Source of the DNA: Aquibium microcysteis
GTDB taxonomy: Bacteria; Pseudomonadota; Alphaproteobacteria; Rhizobiales; Rhizobiaceae
Direction: 5' to 3'
DNA length: 64,000 nucleotides
Assembly: GCF_014495845.1 (NCBI RefSeq)
Contig: NZ_CP061080.1
Span: 2,159,001-2,223,000, forward strand
Under the pieces are notes generated by a model, which did no database searches, was not told the origin of the DNA, and saw only the letters and a list, made by a program, of their open reading frames with translations. This document shows positions 17,616 to 26,625 of this stretch, piece by piece. The position numbers and the translations under genes were made by a program. The stretch's first letter is position 1, and the number at the start of each line of letters is the position of its first letter.

Positions 17616-19232
17616 ATGCAGACAGCAGACTTCATCATCGTCGGCGCAGGCTCGGCCGGTTCGGTGCTCGCCGAGCGCCTGTCGGCATCGGGCCGCTTCT
17701 CCGTGCTCGTGCTGGAGGCCGGCGGCAGCGACCGGCGCTTCTACGTCCAGATGCCGCTCGGCTACGGCAAGACCTTCTTCGACCCGGCCGTGAACTGGAA
17801 CTTCAAGGCCGAACCCGATCCGGGCCTCGCCGGCAACAGCGATCACTGGCCGCGCGGAAAGATCCTCGGCGGGTCGTCGTCGATCAACGCCATGGTCTGG
17901 GTGCGCGGCGCGCGCGAGGACTATGACGACTGGCGCGATGCCGGCAATCCCGGCTGGGGCTACGACGACGTCCTTCCCGCATTCAAGGCGCTGGAGGACA
18001 ACGAGGCCGGCCCGAACGCCTGGCGCGGCCGCGGCGGGCCGCTGCACGTCTCCGACATGCGCGGCAAGGTCCATCCGCTGACGCGGCTCTATCTCGAAGC
18101 CGGCCGGCAGGCGGGCCTGCCGCTCAACGAGGATTTCAACGGCAGGAGCCAGGAAGGCGTCGGCGTCTACCAGTTGACGACCCGCGACGGCCGGCGCATG
18201 TCGGCCGCCCGCGCCTTCCTGCGCCCGGCGATGAAGCGCGGCAACGTGCGGGTGGAGACCGGCGCGCACGTGACGCGCGTCCTGTTCGAGGGCCGCCGCG
18301 CCGTGGGCGTCGAATACGAGAAGGGGGGCCGCACGCTGCAGGCGCGGGCGGGCCGCGAGGTGATCCTCTCGGGCGGCGCGGTGTGCTCGCCGAAGCTGCT
18401 CGAATTGTCGGGCGTCGGCGACCCGGCGATCCTGAAACAGCACGGCATCGCGGTCGTTCACGCCAATGCCAATGTCGGCGAGCACCTGCAGGATCATCTC
18501 GGCATCAACTACACGTGGAAAGCCAGGCAGAAGACGCTGAACCAGGTGCTGCGCCCCTGGTGGGGCAAGGCGCTGGTCGGCATGCAGTACCTCTTCGCCC
18601 GCTCCGGCCCGCTGTCGATGTCGCTGAACCAGGGCGGCGGCTTCTTCCGCACCGATGCCTCGCGGCCGCGCCCCAACGTGCAGCTCTATTTCCAGGTCTT
18701 CTCGACCGTGCTGCCGAAGCCCGGCGAGCGGCCGATCCTGTCGCCCGACCCCTGGCCGGGCTTCTCGATCGGCCTGTCCAACTGCCGTCCGGCGAGCCGC
18801 GGCGCGATCCACGTCCGCTCCGCCGATCCGAACGATGCGCCGCGGATCGTGCCCAACGCGTTTTCGACGAACAGCGACGTGGCCGAGATGCTCGACGCGG
18901 TGAAGTATCTGCGCAAGCTGGCCTCGATGCCGGCGCTGGCCCCGGTGATCGCCGAGGAGGTGCTGCCAGGCCCGTCGGTCCGGTCGGACGAGGACCTCGT
19001 CGCCGATTTCCGGAGGCGCTCCGGCACCGTCTACCACCCGGTCTCGACTTGCCGCATGGGGCCGGACGCGGCGACCTCCGTGGTCGACCCGCGGCTGAAG
19101 GTGCACGGGCTGGAGGGCCTGCGCGTGATCGACGCCTCGGTGTTCCCGTCGAACGTCTCCGGCAACACGAATGCCGCGGCGATCATGACCGGGTGGAAGG
19201 GCGCGGAGATCGTGCTGGAGGACCAGGGGTGA
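17616..19232 (+). CDS. GMC family oxidoreductase (choline dehydrogenase-like)
   Basis: A 538-residue FAD-dependent glucose-methanol-choline oxidoreductase. It has the Rossmann FAD loop IVGAGSAGSVLAERLSASGR at the N-terminus, the GMC signature GKILGGSSSINAMVWVRG near residue 85, and a C-terminal active-site block with YHPVSTCRMG and SGNTNAAAIMTGWKGAEIVL. It oxidises an alcohol to an aldehyde, but the substrate is open because betaine genes are not adjacent. The ATG at 17616 precedes the FAD loop directly. Confidence 0.93.
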   Translation: MQTADFIIVGAGSAGSVLAERLSASGRFSVLVLEAGGSDRRFYVQMPLGYGKTFFDPAVNWNFKAEPDPGLAGNSDHWPRGKILGGSSSINAMVWVRGAREDYDDWRDAGNPGWGYDDVLPAFKALEDNEAGPNAWRGRGGPLHVSDMRGKVHPLTRLYLEAGRQAGLPLNEDFNGRSQEGVGVYQLTTRDGRRMSAARAFLRPAMKRGNVRVETGAHVTRVLFEGRRAVGVEYEKGGRTLQARAGREVILSGGAVCSPKLLELSGVGDPAILKQHGIAVVHANANVGEHLQDHLGINYTWKARQKTLNQVLRPWWGKALVGMQYLFARSGPLSMSLNQGGGFFRTDASRPRPNVQLYFQVFSTVLPKPGERPILSPDPWPGFSIGLSNCRPASRGAIHVRSADPNDAPRIVPNAFSTNSDVAEMLDAVKYLRKLASMPALAPVIAEEVLPGPSVRSDEDLVADFRRRSGTVYHPVSTCRMGPDAATSVVDPRLKVHGLEGLRVIDASVFPSNVSGNTNAAAIMTGWKGAEIVLEDQG

Positions 19233-19331
19233 TGACTGCGGGATGTCGGAGCCGGCGGCGGAACGTGCCTGCGCGCGCCCGACGGCTGCGGCTTGGACAT
19301 GCAAGGCAGCACCAGTCATGACCGTCGCATT

Positions 19332-19510
19332 CCCCCTCACCGTCATGCTTCGCATGCCACCTCTCCCCCACTTCGTGAGGGAGAGGAATCGCCACATACG
19401 GAAGGTGCATCCGTCACGAAACAAGCAGAACTGGCGCTTGACGCCGAAGCTGCGTTTCCTCTCCCCCGGGCAGGGGGAGAGGTGGCATGCGAAGCATGAC
19501 GGTGAGGGGG
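19332..19510. repeat. Complex palindromic intergenic repeat, copy 1
   Basis: A 179-bp element with a 38-bp perfect terminal inverted repeat that begins CCCCCTCACCGTCATGCTTC. Each arm contains a small hairpin (CATGC-TTC-GCATG). Internal hairpins are built on CTCTCCC...GGGAGAG and on CTCTCCCCC...GGGGGAGAG. The whole can fold into a branched cruciform. A second copy, in the same orientation and identical over its first 57 bp, lies at 20005. The two frame the DUF559 gene. Confidence 0.88.
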
Positions 19511-19565
19511 TGCTTGCGGCGCCCGCAAGAACGGGTGCGGAGATGGCGCCGGGGGATCGCGTGTG

Positions 19566-19994
19566 ATGACGGAAGCGAGCCGCAGCCGGCGTCCGGAGGG
19601 AGCGACCACCCGCGCCCGTAGGCTGCGGCGCGGCGGTAACCTCGCCGAAGCTCGCCTGTGGACGGAGCTGAAGGACCGGCGGCTCGCCGGGCACAAGTTC
19701 GTCCGCCAGCTGCCGATCGGCCCCTACACTGCCGATTTCGCCTGTCGGAGCGCGCGACTGGTCGTCGAGATCGACGGCAGCCAGCATGTCGACGACGACC
19801 GCGACCGGCTTCGCGACGATTTCATGGTTGCCGACGGCTGGTCTGTCCTGCGGATGTGGAATGTCGACGTGCTGAAGAATCTGGCGCCCGTCTGTGAAAC
19901 GATCCTAGCGGCACTCGACGGACGATTGGACCCGGTCGTTGCCACCGACCTGCGGTATGTGGTGCCGGGAACCACAAGGCAGCGCCAACGATGA
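19566..19994 (+). CDS. DUF559 endonuclease-like protein
   Basis: About 142 residues of the DUF559 family, part of the Vsr/PD-(D/E)xK-type nuclease group. The core has RRGGNLAEARLWTELKDRRL, then FVRQLPIGPYTADFACRSAR and VVEIDGSQH. This gives the expected D...ExD pattern (Asp in YTADF, Glu-Ile-Asp in VVEIDG). It ends with VLRMWNVDVLKNLAPVCETI. A GTG lies just upstream at 19563; the ATG at 19566 is taken. It is framed by two copies of a 180-215 bp palindromic repeat, which suggests that gene and repeats move or are maintained together. Its biological role is unknown. Confidence 0.88.
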   Translation: MTEASRSRRPEGATTRARRLRRGGNLAEARLWTELKDRRLAGHKFVRQLPIGPYTADFACRSARLVVEIDGSQHVDDDRDRLRDDFMVADGWSVLRMWNVDVLKNLAPVCETILAALDGRLDPVVATDLRYVVPGTTRQRQR

Positions 19995-20004
19995 CCGTCG
20001 CAGG

Positions 20005-20219
20005 CCCCCTCACCGTCATGCTTCGCATGCCACCTCTCCCCCACTTCGTGAGGGAGAGGAACCGCAACTTACGAAGGGTGCATTCGGCACGAAGCGAGCA
20101 GAACCGGCTCTCGACGCCGAAGCTGCGTTTCCTCTCCCCCGGGCTGGGGGGGCCGCAGGACGGGCGAGACAGGCGGCTCGCCCCGGCAAGGTGGCATGCG
20201 AAGCATGACGGTGAGGGGG
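20005..20219. repeat. Complex palindromic intergenic repeat, copy 2 (chimeric)
   Basis: A second copy of the 19332 element, in the same orientation. The left 57 bp are identical, and the outer right arm (GGTGGCATGCGAAGCATGAC onward) is intact. The right inner hairpin is interrupted between about 20151 and 20190 by a GC-rich piece containing GGACGGGCGAGACAGGCGGC. That piece closely resembles one in the different palindrome at 40913-41093. This copy is therefore a chimera of two repeat families. It ends 49 bp before the enolase-superfamily gene. Confidence 0.85.
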
Positions 20220-20268
20220 TGCTTGCGGCGACTGCGACGCGTCCATTCATTTAACCAGGAGACCCATC

Positions 20269-21480
20269 ATGAAGATCACCGACGTCAGGACCTGGGTCGT
20301 GGGCAATCCGCCGCCCGGCATCGGCGGCAAGTATTTCATCTTCGTCCGGCTGACGACCGACGGCGGCGTCACCGGCTACGGCGAGGCCTACAATGCGAGC
20401 TTCGGGCCGCATGTGACGGCGAAGATGATCGAGGACATGGCCGAGCGCTACTTCATCGGCCAGGACCCGCACGACGTCGAACTGTTCTTCCGCCGCTGCT
20501 ACTCGTCGGGCTTCACGCAGCGTCCCGACGCCGCCGTCATGGGCTGCTTCTCGGCGCTGGAGATCGCCTGCTGGGACATCATCGGCAAGGAGGCGGGCAA
20601 GCCGGTCTGGAAGCTGCTCGGCGGGCGCGTGCACGAGGCGCTCCGGACCTACACCTATCTCTACCCGCACGAGGGCTCTGTCCACACCGAGGACGTCGGG
20701 CCGAAGAACGTCTACAACGATCCCGACATGGCGGCCGAATGCGCCGCCCTCTACGTCGGCCAGGGCTTCACCGCGGTGAAGCTCGACCCGGCCGGCCCCT
20801 ACACCGCCTTCGACGGCCACCAGCCGCGCCTCGTCGACATCGACCTGTCGGCGCGCATGATGAAGGCGATCCGGGAGGCCGTCGGGACCAGGGCCGACAT
20901 CCTGTTCGGCACGCACGGCCAGTTCACCGCGTCGGGCGCGCTGCGCATGGCCCGCGCCATCGAGCCCTACGATCCGCTCTGGTTCGAGGAGCCGGTGCCG
21001 CCCGACATGCCTGAAGTGATGGCGCAGGTGGCCCGCGGCACCTCGATCCCGATCGCCACCGGCGAGCGGCTGACGACCAAGTTCGAGTTCGCGCGCGTCA
21101 TCGAACAGCGCGCGGCGACGATCCTGCAGCCCGACCTCGGCCGCTCGGGCGGCATCCTGGAGACCAAGAAGATCGCCGCCATGGCCGAGGCCTTCCACAT
21201 CCAGGTCGCGCCGCACTGCTATTGCGGGCCGATCGTCGGCGCGGCCAACATCCAGCTTGCCGTCACGCTGCCGAATTTCCTGATCCTCGAGGCACTGAAG
21301 CAGTGGGACGGCTTCCACGAGACGCTCCTGAAGAAGAAGATCGTCTGGCAGGACGGCAACGTGATCCCGTCCGAGGAACCGGGCCTCGGCGTCGAGCTCG
21401 ACGAGGCGGTCTGCGAGGCCCATCCCTACGACGGCAAGGCGCTGCACCTGCAGATGATGCAGACGCCGCTGATGCCGTAG
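20269..21480 (+). CDS. Mandelate racemase/muconate lactonizing family enzyme
   Basis: A 403-residue member of the enolase superfamily. The N-terminal capping domain (residues 1-125) has VRLTTDGGVTGYGEAYNASF. The barrel carries the general base area KLDPAG (about residue 170), a metal-ligand Glu in WFEEPVPP, then GERLTTKFEF and QPDLGRSGGI. HCYCGPIVGAANIQLA supplies the C-terminal His region. The set resembles sugar-acid dehydratases such as galactonate or mannonate dehydratase. The substrate is unassigned. The ATG at 20269 follows an AGGAG 9 bp upstream. Confidence 0.9.
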   Translation: MKITDVRTWVVGNPPPGIGGKYFIFVRLTTDGGVTGYGEAYNASFGPHVTAKMIEDMAERYFIGQDPHDVELFFRRCYSSGFTQRPDAAVMGCFSALEIACWDIIGKEAGKPVWKLLGGRVHEALRTYTYLYPHEGSVHTEDVGPKNVYNDPDMAAECAALYVGQGFTAVKLDPAGPYTAFDGHQPRLVDIDLSARMMKAIREAVGTRADILFGTHGQFTASGALRMARAIEPYDPLWFEEPVPPDMPEVMAQVARGTSIPIATGERLTTKFEFARVIEQRAATILQPDLGRSGGILETKKIAAMAEAFHIQVAPHCYCGPIVGAANIQLAVTLPNFLILEALKQWDGFHETLLKKKIVWQDGNVIPSEEPGLGVELDEAVCEAHPYDGKALHLQMMQTPLMP

Positions 21481-21701
21481 CCGGGCAGAGCGGTCGCAAG
21501 CAACAGCCAGGATCGGCGGCGAACCGGCGGCCTTGACGGCTCGCCGGCCGGGGCTGCCCGGTCTTCGAGCGGTCAGCCACGGCACGGCGGCGGGCTCCAG
21601 CGGTTCCGCCGCCCCGCCAGCGCGTTGCACATGCTTGCTGCGTTGCCGTTCCGCGCGCGCGTGTTTACGATTGTTAGAAGGACTGCGCGTAAAAAGGGTG
21701 C

Positions 21702-22766
21702 ATGTCGCCGTCCCTCCGCAACCTCTTCATGATCGCCCTCGTCGCCGTCGTCGTCACGGCCATCGGCTTTCGCATCCTGGCGTCGAGCCGGGAGAGCTAC
21801 GGACCCGAGACGGTCGCCGGGCCCGGCGCCACCTTCGCAGACGTGCAGGGGTTGCGGATCCACTACGAGGAATGGGGGCCGAAGGACGGCCGTCCCGTGC
21901 TGTTCCTCTCCGGGGCGATGGGCTGGTCGGGCACCTGGCGCGCATTGGCGGAGCCGCTGGCGGCGGCGGGGTATCGGGTGATCGCGCCCGACCTGCCGCC
22001 CTTCGGCATGTCGGATCGCCCGTCGGCGGCGCTCTACACGCGGGCGCGCCAGGCGGCGCTGGTGGCGGCCTTTGCCGACGCGATGCGCCTTGAGCGCTTC
22101 TCGCTGGTCGGCCACTCCTTCGGCGCGGGTGCGACGGTCGAGACGGCCTTCGCGAACGCCGCCCGGATCGAGCGGCTGGTGCTGATCGGCGGCGCGATCG
22201 AACCCGGCCGGGCGACCGGAGGATCGCTGGGCAGGATGCTGCTCGGCATGGAATTCCTGCGGCCGCTCGCGGTCTCTTCCACCTTCACCAACCCTCTGGC
22301 GATCAACATCGGCCTGAAGAGCCTGGTCCACGATCCCTCCGTCGTGACGAAGGACCTGAGCGACCTGTACGGCCTGCCCCTCTTCATGCGCGGCACCACC
22401 CAGGCCATCGGTGACTGGCTGATGACCGGGTTCTATGCCGACGAGAGCCAGTCGCTCTCGGCCGACCCCGACAACTATCGCAGCTTCATTCAGTCGGTCC
22501 TGCTGGTCTGGGGGAAGGAAGACGGCGTCGTTCCGGTCGCGGTCGGCGAGACGCTTCTTCGGCTTTTCCCGGCGGCGCGGCTGGAGGTGCTGGAGGGCGT
22601 GAGCCACCTCCCCCATGTCGAGAAGCCGCAGCACGTCGCCGGCCTGATCGCGAATTTCCTCGGCGGCCGCAACGGGCCCGGCCCGGCCGCGGCGCCGCCG
22701 GCCCGCCGGCCGCTGCCGCTCGTCTCGGCGGCCGGACTACGCGGCACGGTCGAATCTGCGCGGTAA
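21702..22766 (+). CDS. Alpha/beta hydrolase, membrane-anchored
   Basis: A 354-residue alpha/beta-fold hydrolase. One N-terminal hydrophobic helix (residues 6-25, LFMIALVAVVVTAIGFRILA) suggests an uncleaved anchor with the enzyme outside the cytoplasm. The nucleophile elbow is GHSFGAG (about residue 140), the acid lies in LLVWGKEDGVVP, and the His in EGVSHLPHVEKP. The last 40 residues are Pro/Ala/Arg-rich and probably disordered. Substrate unknown. It converges with the sqd operon. Confidence 0.88.
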   Translation: MSPSLRNLFMIALVAVVVTAIGFRILASSRESYGPETVAGPGATFADVQGLRIHYEEWGPKDGRPVLFLSGAMGWSGTWRALAEPLAAAGYRVIAPDLPPFGMSDRPSAALYTRARQAALVAAFADAMRLERFSLVGHSFGAGATVETAFANAARIERLVLIGGAIEPGRATGGSLGRMLLGMEFLRPLAVSSTFTNPLAINIGLKSLVHDPSVVTKDLSDLYGLPLFMRGTTQAIGDWLMTGFYADESQSLSADPDNYRSFIQSVLLVWGKEDGVVPVAVGETLLRLFPAARLEVLEGVSHLPHVEKPQHVAGLIANFLGGRNGPGPAAAPPARRPLPLVSAAGLRGTVESAR

Positions 22767-22796
22767 AGCGCCGGCAGCGACCGCCGGGCCGACGTT

Positions 22797-23705
22797 TCAG
22801 GACCTTGTCGCGCCGCGCACTTCGGGAAGCGCCGCCACCGTCTCCTCGAGCAGTGCCCGTCCGCCCGCCTGCCAGCCGAGGCCGGCGAGGCGCCGGGTCG
22901 ACATCACGTTGAGTGCGGACGCGTCCGCCGGTTCCGGCAGCGGATGGGGACAGCCGGTCGCGTCCCGCACGATCGCGAGGAGGTCGTGGCGGTCGAGCAC
23001 GAGGTCGGAGACGTTGAAGAGGCGGTCGGCGAGATCGGCCGCGTCCGCCTGCAGGAGGAGACGGACGGCGGCGGCCAGGTCGCGGCCGTGCACCTCCGTC
23101 GCGACCCGCGGCGCGATCGCAGTGCCGGCCAGATAGTCGCCGATCAGACCGGACCATTTGTGCGGCAGGCCGGCCGCAGCCGTGCCGTAGACGCCCGTCG
23201 CGCGAAGGCTCACGCCGATGAAGCGGTCGCCGCCCAGCATGTCGAGCGCCCGCTCGGCGGCATGCTTGACCTGGCCGTAGACGGTGTCGGGATGCGCGAC
23301 CACCGTTTCGTCGAGCACCCGCCCCGGCGCCTGCGTGCCGTAGGCGGCGCGGCTGGACAGGAAGACGACGCGCCGGACGCCAGCGCGCCGGGCCGCCTCG
23401 AACAGGGCGATCGAGCCGTCGAGGTTCCTGTGCCGGAACCCGTTCGGATCGTCCCCCTCGCCACCGCGATAGCGCTCCGGCAGGTGATCCAGCGCGGCGT
23501 GAACGAACCCGTCCATGCCGTCGAAGACGGCTGTCTGGTCGAGATCGGGATCGAGCGAGCCGGTCACGACGGCGACGCCGCCCGGCAGCGTCCCCGCCGG
23601 CGGGGCGGATCGCGCCATGACCCGAACCTCATGGCCGGCAGCCACGAGGTCCCCGACGACGAAACGGCCGACGCGGCCCGTGCCGCCCGATACGATGATC
23701 TTCAC
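22797..23705 (-). CDS. sqdC: NAD-dependent epimerase/reductase, probable SqdC
   Basis: A 302-residue short-chain dehydrogenase-type protein. The NAD(P)-binding loop GGTGRVGRFV is at residue 7, and a YxxxK-type active site lies in VYGQVKHAAERAL near residue 145. It is the third gene of a minus-strand operon after sqdB and sqdD, 4 bp after sqdD. In rhizobia the third gene of sqdBDC encodes a reductase- or epimerase-like protein of this kind needed for normal sulfolipid metabolism. The family call is firm; the SqdC name rests on position. Confidence 0.78.
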   Translation of the reverse strand: MKIIVSGGTGRVGRFVVGDLVAAGHEVRVMARSAPPAGTLPGGVAVVTGSLDPDLDQTAVFDGMDGFVHAALDHLPERYRGGEGDDPNGFRHRNLDGSIALFEAARRAGVRRVVFLSSRAAYGTQAPGRVLDETVVAHPDTVYGQVKHAAERALDMLGGDRFIGVSLRATGVYGTAAAGLPHKWSGLIGDYLAGTAIAPRVATEVHGRDLAAAVRLLLQADAADLADRLFNVSDLVLDRHDLLAIVRDATGCPHPLPEPADASALNVMSTRRLAGLGWQAGGRALLEETVAALPEVRGATRS

Positions 23706-23709
23706 GCAT

Positions 23710-24528
23710 TCACTCCTTCGCGCCCGCGGGCCCTGGAAGGAGCGCGGGGTCGGGCACCGGCAGGTCGGCGTCGAAGGCCTTCCACAGGTCGATGAGCGGC
23801 TTCAGCCGCTCGGCCTTCGAATGTCCGGCTTCCCAGGGTTTCTCGTACTGGTAGTGGATCACTCGAACGGACGACCAGTCCCAGAGTTCCGGAAGGTTGA
23901 ACCAGACGTATTGCAGCATGTTGTCGAACACCGGCAGGCCGTGCCAGTCGGGGAAGAAGCTTTCGAGGAAGGTCTGGTCCGTGCGGCGCCAGAAGGCACC
24001 GGGGGCATCGAGGCGCTCGAGCATGGCCGCGAAGGTCGCCCTAGACGGCTGCGCGACGAAGACGCCGGAGTTCAGCCGGTGGAAGTCCGCGAGGCTCTCG
24101 TAGACGTTGGGCGCCGCGGAGAACTCGGGATAGGAGAACAGCCGGTCGATGCTCCGCAGCACGATCGTGTCGGCATCGAGGAAGACCGCCCGTCCGTACT
24201 CTTCGAGTTCCCAGAGCCTCAGCTTGGCGAAGTTGTTGAGCGGCGTGTGGAAGGCGGGCTTGCCCCCTTTCGTGAAGGGTGCGTCGGCATGCAGCCTGTC
24301 GCGCGCATGCCGCTCGTCGAAGGCATGCGAGGTGGGAAGCAGCCCGGCCGCCACCAGCCGCACGCCGAGCACCTCCAGCGGCGCGAGCGCCGACGGCGGG
24401 ACGCCGCCGGTGTGGAGCACGACGATGTCGGCGGCGGTGCCGGTCCGTTTCAGCGATCGCACCAGCGCCGCCGCGCCGCGGGCGTAGTCGGCATTGGTGA
24501 CAAGCGTGACGTAGGCGTGACGCATCAT
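23710..24528 (-). CDS. sqdD: Glycosyltransferase family 8, probable SqdD sulfoquinovosyltransferase
   Basis: A 272-residue GT8 (glycogenin/galactinol synthase-like) protein. It has HAYVTLVTNADYARGAAALV at the start, the metal-binding DxD in AVFLDADTIVLRSID near residue 117, and LNSGVFVAQPS further on. In alphaproteobacteria with sqdBDC, this glycogenin-like enzyme is the candidate transferase that attaches sulfoquinovose from the UDP-sugar to diacylglycerol, completing SQDG at the membrane. It lies 28 bp after sqdB. The exact reaction is inferred from operon context. Confidence 0.86.
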   Translation of the reverse strand: MMRHAYVTLVTNADYARGAAALVRSLKRTGTAADIVVLHTGGVPPSALAPLEVLGVRLVAAGLLPTSHAFDERHARDRLHADAPFTKGGKPAFHTPLNNFAKLRLWELEEYGRAVFLDADTIVLRSIDRLFSYPEFSAAPNVYESLADFHRLNSGVFVAQPSRATFAAMLERLDAPGAFWRRTDQTFLESFFPDWHGLPVFDNMLQYVWFNLPELWDWSSVRVIHYQYEKPWEAGHSKAERLKPLIDLWKAFDADLPVPDPALLPGPAGAKE

Positions 24529-24556
24529 GTGCCTTCGGATGCGGCCGCGGCGCTTC

Positions 24557-25777
24557 TCACCCGACGCTCTTCAGGCGTTTGCCTTCCGGATCGCGCTCCA
24601 GCGTCGGCGCGATGTCGCGGGTCCAGGCCGAGACCGCCGGAATGCGCGAGCGGTCGACGCGGTAGGCGAACTTCTTCGCAACGTCGATGACCTCCGAGAG
24701 CAGTCCCGCCTCCAGCGTGATCGGATCCAGTCCAAGAGCCAGGAACTGTTCGTTCTTCACGACGAGGTCGTTCTCCGCCGCCTCCTTGCGCGGATTGGGC
24801 AGGTAGGCGACCCGCCCGCCGGCGATCCGTGCCACCATCTCGGCGAGATCGCGCACGCGGTGGGTCTCGGTCATCTGGTTGAAGATCTTGACGCGCTCGC
24901 CCCGCTTCGGCGGGCTCTTCAGCGCGATCTCGATGCAACGGACCGAATCCTGGATGTGGATGAAGGCCCGCGTCTGGCCGCCCGTCCCGTGCACCGTCAG
25001 CGGATAGCCGATCGCCGCCTGGATCAGGAAGCGGTTGAGCACCGTGCCGTAGTCGCCGTCATAGTCGAAGCGGTTGACGAGCTGCGGGTGCATGCGGGTC
25101 TGGTCGGTATGCGTGCCCCAGACGATGCCCTGATGCAGGTCGGTGATGCGCACGCCGTCGTTCCTGGCGTAGAACTGGAACAGCAGCTGATCGAGGCACT
25201 TGGTCATGTGGTAGATCGAGCCGGGATTGGCCGGATAGAGAATCTCCTGGCTGACCGTCTCTCCGGCCATGGTCTCGATCCCCACCGGGAGATAGCCTTC
25301 CGGAATCGCCGCGCCGACCGTCGAATAGCCGTAGACGCCCATGGTTCCGAGGTGGACGAGGTGCGCGTCAAGGTTGAGCTCGACCATCGCGTTGAGCAGG
25401 TTGTGGGTGGCGTTGACGTTGTTGTTGACCGTGTAATTCTTGTGCCGGTCGCTCTTCATCGAATAGGGCGCCGCACGCTGCTCGGCGAAATGGATGATCG
25501 CGTCGGGGCGGTTCTCGGCGAGCCAGCGCTTCAGAACCTCGTAGTCCCGCGCGAGGTCGATCAGATGGAAATGGATCCGCCGGCCGGTCTCCTGGTGCCA
25601 GATGCGGGTGCGCTCCTGGATCGAATCCATGGGCGTCAGCGACTGGACACCGAGTTCGGTATCGATCCAGCGCCGCGACAGGTTGTCGACGATGTGGATC
25701 TCGTGTCCGAGCCCGGACAGGTGCAGGGAGGTCGGCCAGCCGACGAAGCCATCGCCGCCGAGAACTGCAATCTTCAT
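24557..25777 (-). CDS. sqdB: UDP-sulfoquinovose synthase
   Basis: A 406-residue extended short-chain dehydrogenase. The NAD-binding loop is GGDGFVGW (residue 8), the catalytic YxxxK lies in SIYHMTKCLDQ, and SQD1-type segments include HFAEQRAAPYSM and YGYSTVGAAIPEGYL. It converts UDP-glucose and sulfite to UDP-sulfoquinovose in the cytoplasm. The ATG at 25777 gives MKIAVLGGDGF, the family start, with AAGGAA upstream. It is the first gene of sqdBDC, which makes the phosphorus-free lipid SQDG. No Pho box was identified in the 258 bp upstream. Confidence 0.95.
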   Translation of the reverse strand: MKIAVLGGDGFVGWPTSLHLSGLGHEIHIVDNLSRRWIDTELGVQSLTPMDSIQERTRIWHQETGRRIHFHLIDLARDYEVLKRWLAENRPDAIIHFAEQRAAPYSMKSDRHKNYTVNNNVNATHNLLNAMVELNLDAHLVHLGTMGVYGYSTVGAAIPEGYLPVGIETMAGETVSQEILYPANPGSIYHMTKCLDQLLFQFYARNDGVRITDLHQGIVWGTHTDQTRMHPQLVNRFDYDGDYGTVLNRFLIQAAIGYPLTVHGTGGQTRAFIHIQDSVRCIEIALKSPPKRGERVKIFNQMTETHRVRDLAEMVARIAGGRVAYLPNPRKEAAENDLVVKNEQFLALGLDPITLEAGLLSEVIDVAKKFAYRVDRSRIPAVSAWTRDIAPTLERDPEGKRLKSVG

Positions 25778-26035
25778 CGAATCGGTTCCTTTCCGTTCAT
25801 CCCCGCCGCAACCGCTAGCATCCCTTTGTGACAGGAATGGCTGCCGCCGCAAAGCCGCGCCGGCAGGGATCCGCCACCGGTGCCGCGACGTCTCGACCGG
25901 CTCCGCTCCGGTTTGCTGCAAATGGGCAACGGACGTGCCGCCATCGCCGGCGGCGCCACAGTTCTTCCCGCTTTCGAGCCAATTGCAGCCTCTATCGCTC
26001 TCTATGCGGGAGAAGGAGGATCCGAGGACCTGACG

Positions 26036-26455
26036 ATGCTGAAACCTGCTCTGATCGCGCTGACGATGATGGGATGCGACTGCGACGAGCACCTCTGCGT
26101 GCCGATCGACGCGCCGGTCCGGCACTTCGCCACCATCGGCGAGTGCGAGGCCGCGCTGGCGACGGCCGTGGAGTCGGAAACCGGCCGCCTCTATCCCCTC
26201 CTCAAGGCGCAGTGCGAACGCCAGGACGACGCCGACCTGCTCGTCGCGGAGGCGCCGCGAGAGACCGCGGGCGACGCGGGGCGCGACGAAGGCCGCGGCG
26301 TTCTCGGCAACGGCTTCGCCTATGCCGGCCGCACCGGCGAGTATCTCGTCTATCGCACGGCCGACGGAGTCGTCGCCGTCCGGGACGGCCTCGGCTGGGC
26401 CATCGACCGCGTCCAGGGCGGCGCCGCCCGCGCGCTCGCGCTGCTGGCGCGCTGA
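26036..26455 (+). CDS. Conserved small hypothetical protein (GCDCD N-terminus)
   Basis: A 139-residue protein beginning MLKPALIALTMMGCDCDEHL. It has a short hydrophobic N-terminus followed by closely spaced Cys residues, then an acidic middle and GYAGRTGEYL-like turns near FAYAGRTGEYLVYRTADGVV. I recall small rhizobial proteins that open the same way, but no function is known. The signal-like segment is short for Sec export. The ATG at 26036 follows AAGGAGGA at longer spacing. It is divergent from sqdB. Confidence 0.6.
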   Translation: MLKPALIALTMMGCDCDEHLCVPIDAPVRHFATIGECEAALATAVESETGRLYPLLKAQCERQDDADLLVAEAPRETAGDAGRDEGRGVLGNGFAYAGRTGEYLVYRTADGVVAVRDGLGWAIDRVQGGAARALALLAR

Positions 26456-26625
26456 CCCGGGTCCTGCCCCGCCGGCCGGACCCTGCTTCCGCTGGGTCCA
26501 CGCCGCTTCCATTGCATCCATGGGTCGAGGGCGGCATAAAGTCATCCGGGAGGTCGTCCGGCGCGTCGGCGGCCTCGACACGGGGAAACGTCCGGCGTGG
26601 CCGGACGGCGGAGAGGAACCGATCG

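Noticed and set aside
16917..19787. A 956-codon minus-strand frame over the GMC oxidoreductase
   Set aside because: The real gene is on the plus strand with an FAD loop and GMC signature; the antisense translation has no recognisable sequence.
25828..26625. A longer N-terminus for the HWE kinase
   Set aside because: The upstream frame overlaps the 26036 gene in another frame, is Arg-rich, and lacks domains; the TTG at 26626 has a ribosome site and precedes the first membrane helix.
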